A DNA stretch of 64,000 nt from Actinomycetota bacterium (GCA_016278725.1 JADQBG010000009.1:186001-250000); one strand, 5' to 3'; shown: positions 1 through 8,651, numbered from the stretch's first letter. Notes: generated by a model from the letters alone, not told the origin. Program-made: numbers and translations.

Positions 1-5
1 TTTCT

Positions 6-1043
6 GTGAGGTCTTACGTCGACCCGGATACCGGCTTCCGTCTGCGCGACGAGTGGACCGCTTATCCCACGGGAGACGAGGGGGCTTTGGACTGGCGGGT
101 GCTGGAGTTGACGCCCGAGCTGGACCAGCTCCTCGAGCCCGACCACGTGGATGCCGAAGCACAGACTTTGCGCGAGGAGCGAAGGCGGTTGATCGCCGGG
201 CTCAGCTTTGAGGTCTATGAACTGCCTCCAGAGTACCTCGACCTTAAGCTCGTGCGGATGCTACCCGTCGGCGACTGGCAGGGGGTGGAACTGCACTACG
301 CGTCGGCTTCTGGGGTCTCTGATGTAGGTTTCCTAGCGGAGGAGGCGGTCGTCCTGCACTCGCTCAGTCCCGACCTCTTCCCCAACTATCCCGAGCCCCC
401 GCACGATCTCCAGGGTTTTTGGATGGTGGCCGAGGGCGAGAAGCTGGAACACGGCTCGATCGGGGAGACCGGCGTTTCAATTCGGCTCCGGACCGAGGTA
501 GCATCGGCCGAACCAGGGGAACTGCGCCAGGCGCTTGTGGTGTTCGGTGGGGAGGGACCGGGGGAGAAGCCTGCTTCCACTGCGCCGCCGCCCGTTGACC
601 AACCGTCGGACCCGTACCTCCGCCCGCACGAGGTCGGCGAGCGCGTCCTTGCCCTAGTTCCCGAGTCCGGGCTCCAGGTGAAGAAGGCCACTTTCGCGCC
701 CCTGGCGGCCGCGGGTCCCCGATTGTCCGAAATCGAACTCTCACCCCCTGGGGCGCTTCGGGCGAGCGTGACGATTCGCCTCCAGTGGCATATCCCGGAG
801 AGGAATCTCGAATCCATTGTCCGTGGACTCGGTTACGAGCCAACCACTCTCACCGGTGCTATTGACGCCGTACGGCGTGAGGACACGCACTCCTTCCAGC
901 TGATCGCCCTTAGCCCGGGCCGCACGACGGTGAACTTGAGCGGGCCCGGTCCTGAGAATGCGGAGGAGAACGGGGGCTTGGACGAGGCGCATATGCGCAA
1001 AATGGTCGAGGAGATCTTGGTCATGCTGCAGGCGAAGGGGTAG
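6..1043 (+). CDS. hypothetical protein, possibly 5'-incomplete
   Basis: An open frame of 345 codons runs from a GTG at base 6. The frame is also open through bases 3-5, so the real start may lie outside the window. The protein is acidic and soluble-looking, with no signal peptide or membrane segment. A proline-rich, charged break near residues 180-205 suggests two domains. The C-terminal half ends in an amphipathic helix around residues 320-345. I recognise no family. The next gene, an antitoxin, is 67 bp downstream. Confidence 0.6.
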   Translation: MRSYVDPDTGFRLRDEWTAYPTGDEGALDWRVLELTPELDQLLEPDHVDAEAQTLREERRRLIAGLSFEVYELPPEYLDLKLVRMLPVGDWQGVELHYASASGVSDVGFLAEEAVVLHSLSPDLFPNYPEPPHDLQGFWMVAEGEKLEHGSIGETGVSIRLRTEVASAEPGELRQALVVFGGEGPGEKPASTAPPPVDQPSDPYLRPHEVGERVLALVPESGLQVKKATFAPLAAAGPRLSEIELSPPGALRASVTIRLQWHIPERNLESIVRGLGYEPTTLTGAIDAVRREDTHSFQLIALSPGRTTVNLSGPGPENAEENGGLDEAHMRKMVEEILVMLQAKG

Positions 1044-1110
1044 GAGTGAGGGCTTTTCTTCGATCTTTGGTTTTTATTGATCAGCAAATTGAACTCGTTA
1101 TATTCGCGAT

Positions 1111-1347
1111 ATGAAGACCTCCTTTTCCATTCCTGACGACCTATTCGAGCGGGCCGAACGGTTGGCCAAGAAGATGAACCACTCCCGGAGCGAGCTCTAC
1201 AGTCGGGCGGTCGCGGAGTACGTGGCTCGGCACAGCGCTGATGAGGTCACGGAAGCCCTGAATGCGGCGCTGGAGGAGATCGATCAGTCCGAGGAGGGTT
1301 TTACGCGCGAGGCCTCGATCGGGCTCCTGAGGCGAACCGACTGGTGA
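1111..1347 (+). CDS. orphan RHH (MazE-type) antitoxin
   Basis: The 78-residue protein opens with a ribbon-helix-helix DNA-binding region (start MKTSFSIPDDLFERAERLAK, then SRSELYSRAVAEYV). An acidic helical tail (about residues 45-70) follows, of the kind that binds a MazF toxin. Such antitoxins bind their own promoter as dimers and neutralise the toxin encoded next to them. Here the stop overlaps a GTG in the usual GTGA arrangement, but no MazF sequence follows, only a membrane protein. It therefore appears to be an antitoxin that has lost its toxin. The RHH assignment is firm; MazE rather than another RHH antitoxin is inference. Confidence 0.8.
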   Translation: MKTSFSIPDDLFERAERLAKKMNHSRSELYSRAVAEYVARHSADEVTEALNAALEEIDQSEEGFTREASIGLLRRTDW

Positions 1348-1424
1348 ACGCCGCTCGCTGTGCCCGAAGCAGGCTTGGGTTGGGTAAGGTGGGAGCAGTG
1401 AGCAAAGTCACGCCAGGAGGCAAG

Positions 1425-2294
1425 ATGCGGAGACGAGCGGGCGAGGCGAGCGCCCAGCGGCTGCCGGGATTTGCCGGCTTAGCGCTGCTCGCCGCGCTGC
1501 TGGTAACCGTAGAGGTCGTGATTGCTCAATCGACCGCCGCGGAGCGCCATACCCTGATGAGCACCGCCATCACCGTGGACCTGGCCCTTGGGTTCCCGCT
1601 GCTGGCGTACCTGCTCCTGGTCCGTCGCGGCCGCTTCGGCCTGCTGGTCCTGGTGCCTTTCCTGCTCGTGGGGGCGCTCGTCGCCCGGCTGGTGGCCCCG
1701 CAGCCGGACAATCCTGTCATGAACTTCTTGGAGTTGGCGCTGCCCGCGCTCGAACTGGGCGTGATCGCCGTGGGCATCTGGAAGCTCCGGCGTCTGCTCG
1801 CCGCCTACCGTCTGGCGAGGCCCACTCAGCCTTACCCCTTCGATGCCTTCCGTCTATCGGTTGAAAGGGTCTTCGGCAGATCCGGGGTCGCGCGCGCCGG
1901 CACGATGGAAGCCGCGTTCCTGGCCTTCGGGTTGGGCGGCTGGAGGCGGATCCGTCCCGAAGAGGGCTACGAAGCCTTCCCCACGCACCGACGGGCGGGC
2001 TACGTTCATCTGGTGGGGATTGTCGCCGGCCTCGTCGCGGTGGAGACCGTGGGGGTCCACCTCGTCGTGTCGCTCTGGTCGCCTGTAACCGCCTGGGTGC
2101 TGACCGGTCTCGCCCTCTACTCGCTCCTGTGGATCCTGGGGGACCTCAACGCCGTGCGCCTCTCCCCTCACCGCCTCGACCAGGGCACCCTCCACCTGAG
2201 GGTGGGATTTCGGTGGGCCGCCGATGTGCCCCTCGACCGGATGTCGGTTCTGCGTCTCTGGGCAGAAGGCGATGTGGCTGACAGCAAGGAGTGA
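1425..2294 (+). CDS. integral membrane protein, frameshifted near its C-terminus
   Basis: The chosen ATG lies 4 nt after AGGAGG (1415-1420). An upstream in-frame GTG at 1344 would add 27 unrelated residues. The N-terminal half has several hydrophobic segments (about residues 15-37, 45-90 and 105-125). Another pair follows near residues 205-255. A soluble PH-like tail then begins at about residue 260 (RLDQGTLHLRVGFRW). This frame stops at 2292-2294 in the middle of that tail. The frame one base back continues the fold to 2464, so the gene is interrupted or carries a sequencing error. Function is unknown. Confidence 0.6.
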   Translation: MRRRAGEASAQRLPGFAGLALLAALLVTVEVVIAQSTAAERHTLMSTAITVDLALGFPLLAYLLLVRRGRFGLLVLVPFLLVGALVARLVAPQPDNPVMNFLELALPALELGVIAVGIWKLRRLLAAYRLARPTQPYPFDAFRLSVERVFGRSGVARAGTMEAAFLAFGLGGWRRIRPEEGYEAFPTHRRAGYVHLVGIVAGLVAVETVGVHLVVSLWSPVTAWVLTGLALYSLLWILGDLNAVRLSPHRLDQGTLHLRVGFRWAADVPLDRMSVLRLWAEGDVADSKE

Positions 2295-2464
2295 CCCTGG
2301 GTGCGCCCAACCTTTTCCTGGAACTGGAGGAACCGGTGAAGGTGCGTCTGCTCTTCGGGCGCGCAACCGAGGCAAGGAGGCTCGCCTTCACCGCCGATGA
2401 GCCGGAAGCGGTGATCGCCGCGGTGGCAGCGCGTGTACCGTCACAGGTTGGTCTGGGGCGGTAG
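2288..2464 (+). pseudogene. out-of-frame C-terminal continuation of the upstream membrane protein
   Basis: In the -1 frame the sequence reads GVTLGAPNLFLELEEPVKVR, followed by a hydrophilic tail to a TAG at 2462-2464. This is about 57 codons of protein-like sequence with no start of its own. It is the natural end of the PH-like tail that the upstream frame abandons. The tail frame has a TGA at 2279-2281, so the shift must fall between 2282 and 2291. I see no slippery heptamer there, so I prefer an indel to programmed frameshifting. Confidence 0.55.
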
Positions 2465-2547
2465 GCCTCCCGTTAACCTCTATGCTGCTAAAGCCCGGCA
2501 CCAAGTCGTCCGACAAATAGAGGAAACCAACGTCAATCTACAGACAG

Positions 2548-2575
2548 TTGATTTTCCTGACTGGGGGACGATAAG
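2548..2575 (+). promoter_or_regulatory. possible promoter of the FAD oxidoreductase gene
   Basis: TTGATT (2548-2553) and GATAAG (2570-2575) are 16 bp apart and lie 35 bp before the GTG at 2611. The match to sigma-70-type boxes is only moderate. Confidence 0.25.
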
Positions 2576-2610
2576 TTGGTCGGGATGACGGCGAAGCGAA
2601 CAGGACCGGC

Positions 2611-4230
2611 GTGAGATACGCCCGCTTGCGGGTTCGTCTATTTGCAATCGTCTCGTTTGTCCTTCTCGCGCTCCCCATCCCCTTGGTCCTGGAGGAAGAG
2701 CCTCCGCTCCCCGCGCTCGAGGTCGCGTCCTCGACCACGCTGACTCCCACCACCGAGCCTCCCCAAAGTACGACCACGACTCGCCCCGAGCCTCCCCGGA
2801 CGACCACGACGACGGTCAGAGTCCCGGCATCGACCACGAGTACCGTGCCCATCGAACGGATCTCGGCCGATGTCCTCGTCTACGGCACCACAAGCGCCGG
2901 AGTGGGGGCGGTCCGCGCCCTGGAGCTTGCTGCCGGAGGCCAGAAGCCCCTTTCTGTGGCCCTGGTCTCGGCCGGCCACCAAATCGAGAGTCCCTTGGCC
3001 CAGGGCCTGGGCGTGGAGGACGCGTATGGCGGTGAAGCCTACCTGAGCGGCTTCTATCAGGAGTTCCGTCAGGGGGTGATCGACTGGTACCAGCAGCGGG
3101 GGAGCGCGGTCCACGCACCCGGAGGCCGCCTGCACTACGAGCCCGAGGCAGCGGCCGAGGTGCTTCGGGGCTTCATCGAGCGTCCGCAGGTGAGTTGGCA
3201 CACCGGCTACCCCATCGATGCGCAGGAGACCGACGAGGCCGGCGAGCGCTGGGTGCTCCTGAAGGATGCGGACGGGGGCTTCACGAGGATCGAGGCCAAG
3301 TACCTGATCGACGCCTCAGCCGAAGGAGACCTCGGGCGCCTCCTGGGCGCCGACTACATGATCGGGCGCTCCGAAGAGCTCTTCAACGACAAGGACGGGC
3401 GCCGTCCGCCCCCGCCGACCAAAGCCAACAACTGGCAGACCGCGCCCCAGGCCTTGTCCATGCTCCTAACCTTGGAGCTACACGACGGGGCCGCACCGCC
3501 ACTCGCGGCCTTCGAGCATCCCTGGTATGAGCCGGCCGGGTTTGGCGAGCGACATGGTCTCTCGGAACAGACGCTCGCCGGATTCGCCGAGAGCTGGAGC
3601 ATCGCCCACGCGCTCCCGAGTGGCACCTTCGAGCTAAACGAAGCCTGGAGCGACTACATGTCGCCCGAGGCGAGCTTCGAGTGGGTGCTCTACCCCGAGC
3701 GGCGCGCAGAGATCCGCCGGGAGATGGCCGACTGGGTGCTGAACCGCGTGCGTTACCTGCAGGAGAACGGTCACCGTGGGGTGGGGATCTCCAGCGTTCC
3801 CGCCCGGCCCTATGTCCGCGAGGGGGTGCGCTTCTACGGGGAGCAGGTCTACCGCGGATCGGACATCGACCAGGGTGCGGAGCAGGGCACTGTGGTGCTG
3901 GGCGCCTACGCGCGTTACGACCGCCACGACGCGGCGCTGGGTTCTCACCAGGATTCCGACGGAGCCGTGGTTCGGATTCCGCTTCGCGCGATGATGCCCA
4001 AGGGTCACCCCTTCCTGCTGACGCCGACCGCCATCAGCTGCGACGAGTCCGCCTACTGCTCGGCGGTGCGGATGGAGCCGGTGCGGGCGAACATGGGAGC
4101 CGCAGCCGGGGTGGCTGTCGCGCTGGCGGAGCGCTCTGGACTACCCCCGGCCCAGGTGGACCTGGAAGCGGTCCGCGCGGAGCTTCGCCGTCAGGGGCAC
4201 CGGCTAAGCGTGGAGAACTCAGCCGGGTAG
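2611..4230 (+). CDS. secreted or membrane-tethered FAD-dependent oxidoreductase
   Basis: The 539-residue protein has an N-terminal hydrophobic signal/anchor (residues 8-26). A Thr/Pro-rich low-complexity linker follows (about 40-80). From residue 86 there is a flavoprotein domain of the FAD_oxidored type, whose dinucleotide-binding motif GTTSAGVGA sits at 92-100. A late segment rich in Ala/Gly (about 490-505, RANMGAAAGVAVALAE) is the second FAD-contacting region of this family. The arrangement implies export with the enzyme held outside the membrane; the substrate cannot be read from sequence. The 3' end overlaps the convergent ferritin-like gene by 12 bp. Start GTG is chosen because it retains the signal segment. 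Confidence 0.8.
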   Translation: MRYARLRVRLFAIVSFVLLALPIPLVLEEEPPLPALEVASSTTLTPTTEPPQSTTTTRPEPPRTTTTTVRVPASTTSTVPIERISADVLVYGTTSAGVGAVRALELAAGGQKPLSVALVSAGHQIESPLAQGLGVEDAYGGEAYLSGFYQEFRQGVIDWYQQRGSAVHAPGGRLHYEPEAAAEVLRGFIERPQVSWHTGYPIDAQETDEAGERWVLLKDADGGFTRIEAKYLIDASAEGDLGRLLGADYMIGRSEELFNDKDGRRPPPPTKANNWQTAPQALSMLLTLELHDGAAPPLAAFEHPWYEPAGFGERHGLSEQTLAGFAESWSIAHALPSGTFELNEAWSDYMSPEASFEWVLYPERRAEIRREMADWVLNRVRYLQENGHRGVGISSVPARPYVREGVRFYGEQVYRGSDIDQGAEQGTVVLGAYARYDRHDAALGSHQDSDGAVVRIPLRAMMPKGHPFLLTPTAISCDESAYCSAVRMEPVRANMGAAAGVAVALAERSGLPPAQVDLEAVRAELRRQGHRLSVENSAG

Positions 4231-4722
4231 GCCCAGCAGGGCGGAGAAATGTCGGTAGTGCTGTTCCTCGTCCGCGAGTATCTTTCCAAATAGCTCTGCC
4301 GTGAGCTGATCGCCCTCTCGCTGGGCAGCCGGGATGATCTGCTCGTACAGCCGTATGGCCTCCCGTTCCTGCCTCAGGTCGAGTTCCATCATCTCGTGCG
4401 CGCTCTCCCCGATGGTGATGGGTGAGGGTGCGGTGACCGGCGTTCCGCCGTGGGCGACGACCCGCTCGGCGATGGCTTCCGCATGGCGCATTTCGGTAAT
4501 GGCGATCTTCTTGAGCCCGGCTCCGGGAAGCCAGTAGAGGCGATGGGTGCCGACGAATTTCACCTGCTCCGGAGTGGATTCGCCACCCGATATCGCTCCA
4601 CCCTCGCTCGTCCCCAGAGAGTGCTGAAACATGTACTGGATCGAGACCTACAGCTCCCGAGCCACCGCGCTGTTCAGCAGGTCGACGAACTCGGAAGCGG
4701 GATTCGTGCCTGGGTTGGTCAT
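4219..4722 (-). pseudogene. bacterioferritin/ferritin-like gene with an in-frame amber codon
   Basis: An ATG at 4722 opens MTNPGTNPASEFVDLLNSA, a typical first helix of a ferritin-like four-helix bundle. Codon 25 is TAG (4648-4650). The same frame then continues with VSIQYMFQH and the rest of the bundle to 4219, including EMRHAE and ADEEQH metal-ligand helices. Family members usually have Gln in this place, so CAG to TAG is the simplest explanation. A shorter product could start at the ATG at 4632 (137 residues) but would lack most of helix 1 and its Glu ligand. The gene is divergent from a PadR regulator that may control it. Iron storage or peroxide protection would be the role of an intact copy. 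Confidence 0.75.
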
Positions 4723-4795
4723 TGCTGCTCCCTTCGATGGCGGCTGCTCCTTGTCCGCTCGCCCCGATATACTGTGACTCGACGGAGGAGCGCAC

Positions 4796-5266
4796 ATGAG
4801 CCAAGGCGAAAAGCGAACATCCGATGAGTTGGCGGGGACCTCCTCCGAGGTACCCCGAAGCGGCACTGGCGACGCCGATACGGACGTCTGTGAGTTCGAG
4901 GATTGCGCCTGCACCGGCAAGAACCTGGTGCGCTTCACATCGCCGGCCGCCCTCCTGGCCATTGCCGAAGCCTCGCGCATCAGCGGCTACGATATTGGAG
5001 AACGTCTGGGAGCCATGCCTCTGTACGGAGACAGTGGCCCGGACTCGGGAGGCCTTTACCGCACGCTGCGACGGCTGGAGAGCCTCGACCTGGTCACTTC
5101 GGAGTGGGACACCAGCGGCGCTGGGCCTGCGCGCCGGCTGTACTCGATTACCGAAGCCGGCGCCCGCTGCCTGGAGAACTGGGCAAGAACGCTAGAGACC
5201 CATCGGACCGCGGTGGCGGCCTTCCTCGAGGACTACCAGCGATTCGCGGGCCCCACCGGGTCGTAG
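4796..5266 (+). CDS. PadR-family transcriptional regulator with Cys-rich N-terminus
   Basis: The 156-residue protein carries a PadR winged helix from about residue 45. Its typical features are GYDIGERL, GGLYRTLRRLESLDLV, a wing with SEWDTSGAGPARRLY, and a C-terminal dimerisation helix. Ahead of it is a Cys cluster (C32, C37, C39: CX4CXC) that could bind a metal or an iron-sulfur cluster and make the regulator redox- or metal-responsive (inference). It is divergent from the ferritin-like gene with about 70 bp between starts. Its 3' end overlaps the convergent aquaporin gene by 75 bp. Confidence 0.8.
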   Translation: MSQGEKRTSDELAGTSSEVPRSGTGDADTDVCEFEDCACTGKNLVRFTSPAALLAIAEASRISGYDIGERLGAMPLYGDSGPDSGGLYRTLRRLESLDLVTSEWDTSGAGPARRLYSITEAGARCLENWARTLETHRTAVAAFLEDYQRFAGPTGS

Positions 5267-6031
5267 CTGACGCGCGGAGCGGGCGGTCCGAGACAGCAGG
5301 TTCCGGGACAGCAGGGTCCCGGCCGGCAAGATTCGGGTCAGCGGGCTCAACCGGCGCAGGCCGCTCGACCGGGGAACGCTCACCTCACCGCGTATCGCGG
5401 CGAAGAGAGCCACCGCCAAGAGGGCGCCGACCACGGGACCGATCATGTAGAGCCATAATTGGCTGAGATCGCCCGCAACCAGGGCGGGCCCCAAAGTGCG
5501 CGCGGGATTCATGGACGCCCCCGTCAGCGGACCGGCCCAGAGAGCTCCGGTGAAGACGGCCCCGCCGATCGCCAGTCCGCTCACCTGACGTCCCTGCGGG
5601 CTGACCACGACCGCCAGGATGACCATCATCAGGAATAGCGTCAGCATGATCTCGAGGAAGAAGGCGGGGGCGACGGCGATTGTGGCCCTGGTTGCACCCG
5701 CCGCGGTGGCCGGGCCCAACGACGCGCGCAGCAGCCCGGCAGCGAGCAGTGCCCCCAGGGACTGAGCCAGCAGGTATCCGGGGACCCGGCGGCGGGGGAA
5801 TCTTCCGGCGACGGCGAGCGCCAATGTCACCGCCGGGTTGATGTGAGCTCCGGAAACCGGACCGAAGAGGTAGACGACTCCGGCAACCACCAGGCCAAAG
5901 GAGAGGGCGATGCCCAAGTGACCGGGGTGGCCGGTAATGGAGTTGGCCGTGACGGCGCCCACTCCGATGAATACCAGAGCGAAAGTGCCGAGACCTTCGG
6001 CGGCATATGCGCGAAAACCTGCGCCCCGCAT
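5192..6031 (-). CDS. MIP-family aquaporin / glycerol facilitator
   Basis: This is a six-helix channel with the two canonical NPA half-helices, NPAVT (65-69) and NPART (175-179). The Arg of the second motif is the expected filter residue. The MIP core ends near residue 214. The remaining 65 residues are Arg/Ser-rich, unlike the family, and run antisense into the PadR gene, so a 3' frameshift or run-on past a lost stop is possible. The protein moves water or small neutral solutes across the inner membrane; the exact substrate is not evident. A perfect 9-bp inverted repeat lies 19 bp upstream of the start. Confidence 0.85.
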   Translation of the reverse strand: MRGAGFRAYAAEGLGTFALVFIGVGAVTANSITGHPGHLGIALSFGLVVAGVVYLFGPVSGAHINPAVTLALAVAGRFPRRRVPGYLLAQSLGALLAAGLLRASLGPATAAGATRATIAVAPAFFLEIMLTLFLMMVILAVVVSPQGRQVSGLAIGGAVFTGALWAGPLTGASMNPARTLGPALVAGDLSQLWLYMIGPVVGALLAVALFAAIRGEVSVPRSSGLRRLSPLTRILPAGTLLSRNLLSRTARSARQLRPGGARESLVVLEEGRHRGPMGL

Positions 6032-6049
6032 GCGTCCCCCATCGATACA

Positions 6050-6072
6050 GCTAACTGACGCGGTCAGTTAGC
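6050..6072. promoter_or_regulatory. perfect palindrome upstream of the aquaporin gene
   Basis: GCTAACTGA and TCAGTTAGC form a perfect 9-bp inverted repeat around 5 bp (CGCGG). It sits 19 bp before the aquaporin start, in the position of an operator. The spacing resembles dimeric regulators such as TetR or PadR proteins; the PadR gene next door is a candidate binder. Confidence 0.5.
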
Positions 6073-6204
6073 AACCTAGCGCAGATAGGGTCTGGGTGCA
6101 AGTATCCTTCCCGGCGGGGGGTCGCACGTTACGGCCAGGTCCTCTTGGGTAACTAACCTATAAGGTAGTGAAGCCGGCGACGCGCCGGCGAACAAGGGGG
6201 AAAC

Positions 6205-6702
6205 ATGGCGATGATGCTAACCAGCCCGGTCTTCAGCGAAGGCACGGCCATTGACGACAAGTACACGCTACACGGCGAGAATGTATCGCCTCCGCTCACC
6301 TGGACGGACGTGCCCGCGGGGACGGCTGAGCTTGCCTTGATCGTCGAGGACACCGACGTCGAACGGCACGCGTGGTTCAAAGGCGGAGGTCATAGCTACG
6401 TCCACTGGGTAATCTACAAGATCCCGCCGGAGGCCGGGGGCATACCGGAAGGCGTGCCTCGTGCACCAGAACTGCGTGAACCTCTGGGTGCGCTCCAGGG
6501 TGACAACGAAGAGGCTGAGATCATCGGGTGGACGGGCCCCAGGCTCGATCCGGAACACGGTGAACATCACTATCGTTTCACGCTCTACGCCCTCGATAAG
6601 CCGTTGGAAGTCAACTTTGGACTCGATGCTCCCGCCCTCAGGGGCGTAATGGAAGGACACGTCATCGAAACGGCCGAACTGGTCTTGACCGCTGAGAGGT
6701 AG
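6205..6702 (+). CDS. PEBP-family protein (YbhB/YbcL, Raf kinase inhibitor-like)
   Basis: The 165-residue protein matches the bacterial PEBP fold along its whole length. Features are the N-terminal SPVF and DDKYTLHGENVSPPLTW, the ligand-pocket segment VEDTDVERHAWFKGG, VHWVIYKIP, and the late HHYRFTLYALD. These proteins bind small anionic ligands, and their role in bacteria is poorly defined. There is a good ribosome site (AGGGGG) 7 nt before the ATG, and a possible -10 box TATAAG at 6159-6164. No signal peptide, so probably cytosolic. Confidence 0.88.
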   Translation: MAMMLTSPVFSEGTAIDDKYTLHGENVSPPLTWTDVPAGTAELALIVEDTDVERHAWFKGGGHSYVHWVIYKIPPEAGGIPEGVPRAPELREPLGALQGDNEEAEIIGWTGPRLDPEHGEHHYRFTLYALDKPLEVNFGLDAPALRGVMEGHVIETAELVLTAER

Positions 6703-6730
6703 CCTCATTTGCGATAGCCGCATCGTGGGC

Positions 6731-6761
6731 GTTGGGGTCGTGGTAATGCCGCGGCCCCAAC
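6731..6761 (+). terminator. hairpin after the PEBP gene
   Basis: A 13-bp stem (GTTGGGGTCGTGG with CCGCGGCCCCAAC, two G-U pairs) closes on a 5-nt loop 28 bp after the stop. The following T-tract is poor, so termination efficiency is uncertain. Confidence 0.4.
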
Positions 6762-6808
6762 TGCTTAACGCGCTGAGGAACGGGCCCGCCATCGTCAATG
6801 CCCGGTAA

Positions 6809-6943
6809 CCAATCGGAGCGGGGAGTGTGGGCAGCGCCCTGGCCTCGTCCGCCGTACGGGCGGGCCACGACGTCAGCCTCTCCGCAAACGATCTCGATCA
6901 AGCTCGAGAAGCCGCCGAGGCGACCGGGGCCCGGGCGGCGGTT
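6809..6943 (+). pseudogene. remnant of an NAD(P)-binding Rossmann oxidoreductase
   Basis: Just after a TAA, the frame reads IGAGSVGSALASSAVRAGHD and continues VSLSANDLDQAREAAEATGA. This is a beta-alpha-beta dinucleotide fold with GxGxxG, as in F420-dependent NADP reductases or 6-phosphogluconate dehydrogenase-like proteins. The similarity ends after about 45 codons. No start codon precedes the glycine motif, and the rest of the enzyme is missing. The fragment lies tail-to-tail with the ABC permease gene. Confidence 0.6.
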
Positions 6944-6998
6944 CGACCCCCAGTGGCCACGTTACCCCGACCCAGCAGGAGTCACGCTGCTTCGGTTC

Positions 6999-8651
6999 TC
7001 AGGTCGTGTCGATGTCGCGCCTTCTGAAGCCGAGCAGGCCGAGCGCCGCTACTCCCGCCGCCAGCACCGTGAGGGCGGCGACCGGAGCCAGAGCGAACGG
7101 CTCCAAAGGCATGCGGGCGGCATGCTCGAAGGGGGACAGGTCGAACAACCAATTCGGGGGATCGATCAGGCCTCCGAACGTTCCGAAGAAGATGCCGTAG
7201 GCCAAAACCGCCCAGGTGAGGCCGATCGCCCGGGGCAGGACCCCGAAGAACAGCGCCGCGATCGCCAGCAGGACGAGCACGGCGGGGGCATGACCGAGGT
7301 GCGAGGCGGTCAGTTCCCAGACGTATGCGACCTCGCCGGTCACGATGGCGGCCCCGGCGCCGGTTGCCGCCCCTGCGGCGGCGAGCAGTGCGACCGCGGC
7401 GACGGCTGTGACGATCAGATTGCCTCCCAGCCAGCCCCAGCGGCTGACGGGGGCCGCCAACACCGGCTCTCCCCGGCCGGTTGTCTCTTCGCTGCGGTAT
7501 CCGTGCACCGCCAGGATGGCGAAGGCGGCCGCCAAGTACGCCATGAACACAGACATGTAGGCCAGATAGCCGGTGACGATGTTCTCCTCGCCGGTTCCGA
7601 AGACCTCGACGAAAGTGTCGGGCAGATCTTCCCAGCCGGTCAGGAGACTCTCGGTGAAGATTCCGTAGAGGAACCCGGAGATGATTAGTGCCGCTCCCCA
7701 GGCGACGATGCTGCCCCGTTGGAGGCGGAGGGCGAGCGTCAGCGGCGACCGCAACCATTCCGCGGCGGTCGGCCGGCCCGTCCGAGTGGAGAGAAGGCTC
7801 GCGCCCAGATCCCGCCGCGTCGAGAGGACGAATCCGACGGCTGCGGTGACGACGGCAAAGGCGAACGAGAGGCCCAGGGGCCACCAGCGGTCGAGCACGA
7901 AGGGGGCGGTCTGCTGGGGCCAGGCCAGAGGCGAGAGCCAGGAAAGCGTGTTGCCGCCAACCCGGGTCATGTCGCCGCCGGCCCTGAGTGCGAATGCCAA
8001 ACCGAGCCCGGCGCCGGCGAGGCCTGCGGCGGCCCGGGAGAACTGGGTGAGTTGCACCGTCAGGGCGGCAAGGCCGGCGAAGGCCAGACCTCCCGCCGCA
8101 ACCGATACACCCAATAGGAACGACCCTCCGCCCCCGTGCCCCGCGGCCACCATGAGGGCAGTGATGACCACCGCCACCAGGGCGTTCGTGATGACGGCGA
8201 GGATGAGGGCAGCCGTGAGGGGGGCCTTGGCCCCTACCACGCTTGCCCGGACGAGTTCTGCTCTACCCGTCTGCTCTTCGGCCCGGGTGTGCCGCACGAC
8301 CAGGAGGATACTCATGAGCGCCGCCACTATCAGGAAGTAGAGGCCGTAGCCATTGGCGATGAGCCGATCGTAAGTCGGATTGTCCAAACCGTATGAGGGA
8401 CCGATGAGCAGTCGGCCGGCGGGGTCGGCGAATAGTCCGCTGAGCGAATCGAGATCCTCCTCCGGATAGGCTACCGGGAGGGCATTTGTGAGATAGATCG
8501 TCAGGAGGCCGAAACTGCCCACCCAGGCGGGCAGCTTGATCCGGTCACGACGGATCAGGAAACGGAGCAGTCGCCAGGTGCCGGCGAAGCTGCGGCTGCG
8601 CTCGCCGTTCGCGGCCGGGGGTTCGCCTGGAAGATCGGCGGCCGTTGTCAT
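6999..8651 (-). CDS. ABC-2 type exporter permease (antibiotic-exporter type)
   Basis: The 550-residue polytopic membrane protein has two similar halves, each with about six hydrophobic segments. It opens with a short cytosolic stretch and [20 protein letters not shown], typical of large actinobacterial permeases annotated as polyketide-antibiotic exporters. Together with the ATPase encoded just upstream (4-nt overlap) it should form an export pump; the substrate is unknown. The operon is tetR-ATPase-permease, read leftwards, which points to drug- or lipid-responsive induction. Confidence 0.85.
   Translation of the reverse strand: MTTAADLPGEPPAANGERSRSFAGTWRLLRFLIRRDRIKLPAWVGSFGLLTIYLTNALPVAYPEEDLDSLSGLFADPAGRLLIGPSYGLDNPTYDRLIANGYGLYFLIVAALMSILLVVRHTRAEEQTGRAELVRASVVGAKAPLTAALILAVITNALVAVVITALMVAAGHGGGGSFLLGVSVAAGGLAFAGLAALTVQLTQFSRAAAGLAGAGLGLAFALRAGGDMTRVGGNTLSWLSPLAWPQQTAPFVLDRWWPLGLSFAFAVVTAAVGFVLSTRRDLGASLLSTRTGRPTAAEWLRSPLTLALRLQRGSIVAWGAALIISGFLYGIFTESLLTGWEDLPDTFVEVFGTGEENIVTGYLAYMSVFMAYLAAAFAILAVHGYRSEETTGRGEPVLAAPVSRWGWLGGNLIVTAVAAVALLAAAGAATGAGAAIVTGEVAYVWELTASHLGHAPAVLVLLAIAALFFGVLPRAIGLTWAVLAYGIFFGTFGGLIDPPNWLFDLSPFEHAARMPLEPFALAPVAALTVLAAGVAALGLLGFRRRDIDTT

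Noticed and set aside
2282-2291. Programmed -1 frameshift in the membrane protein gene
   Set aside because: The possible shift window (AGCAAGGAGT) has no X-XXY-YYZ heptamer or following strong stem; an indel is simpler.
4648-4650. Recoding of UAG (pyrrolysine or suppression) in the ferritin-like gene
   Set aside because: No pyrrolysine genes or suppressor tRNA in view, many other genes here end in TAG, and Gln is the family residue, so a point mutation is more likely.
6798-7688. Long plus-strand open frame over the ABC permease
   Set aside because: It is antisense to a convincing permease gene, has no ribosome site beyond the Rossmann remnant, and its translation is Arg/Gly/Pro-rich, typical of GC-rich shadows.
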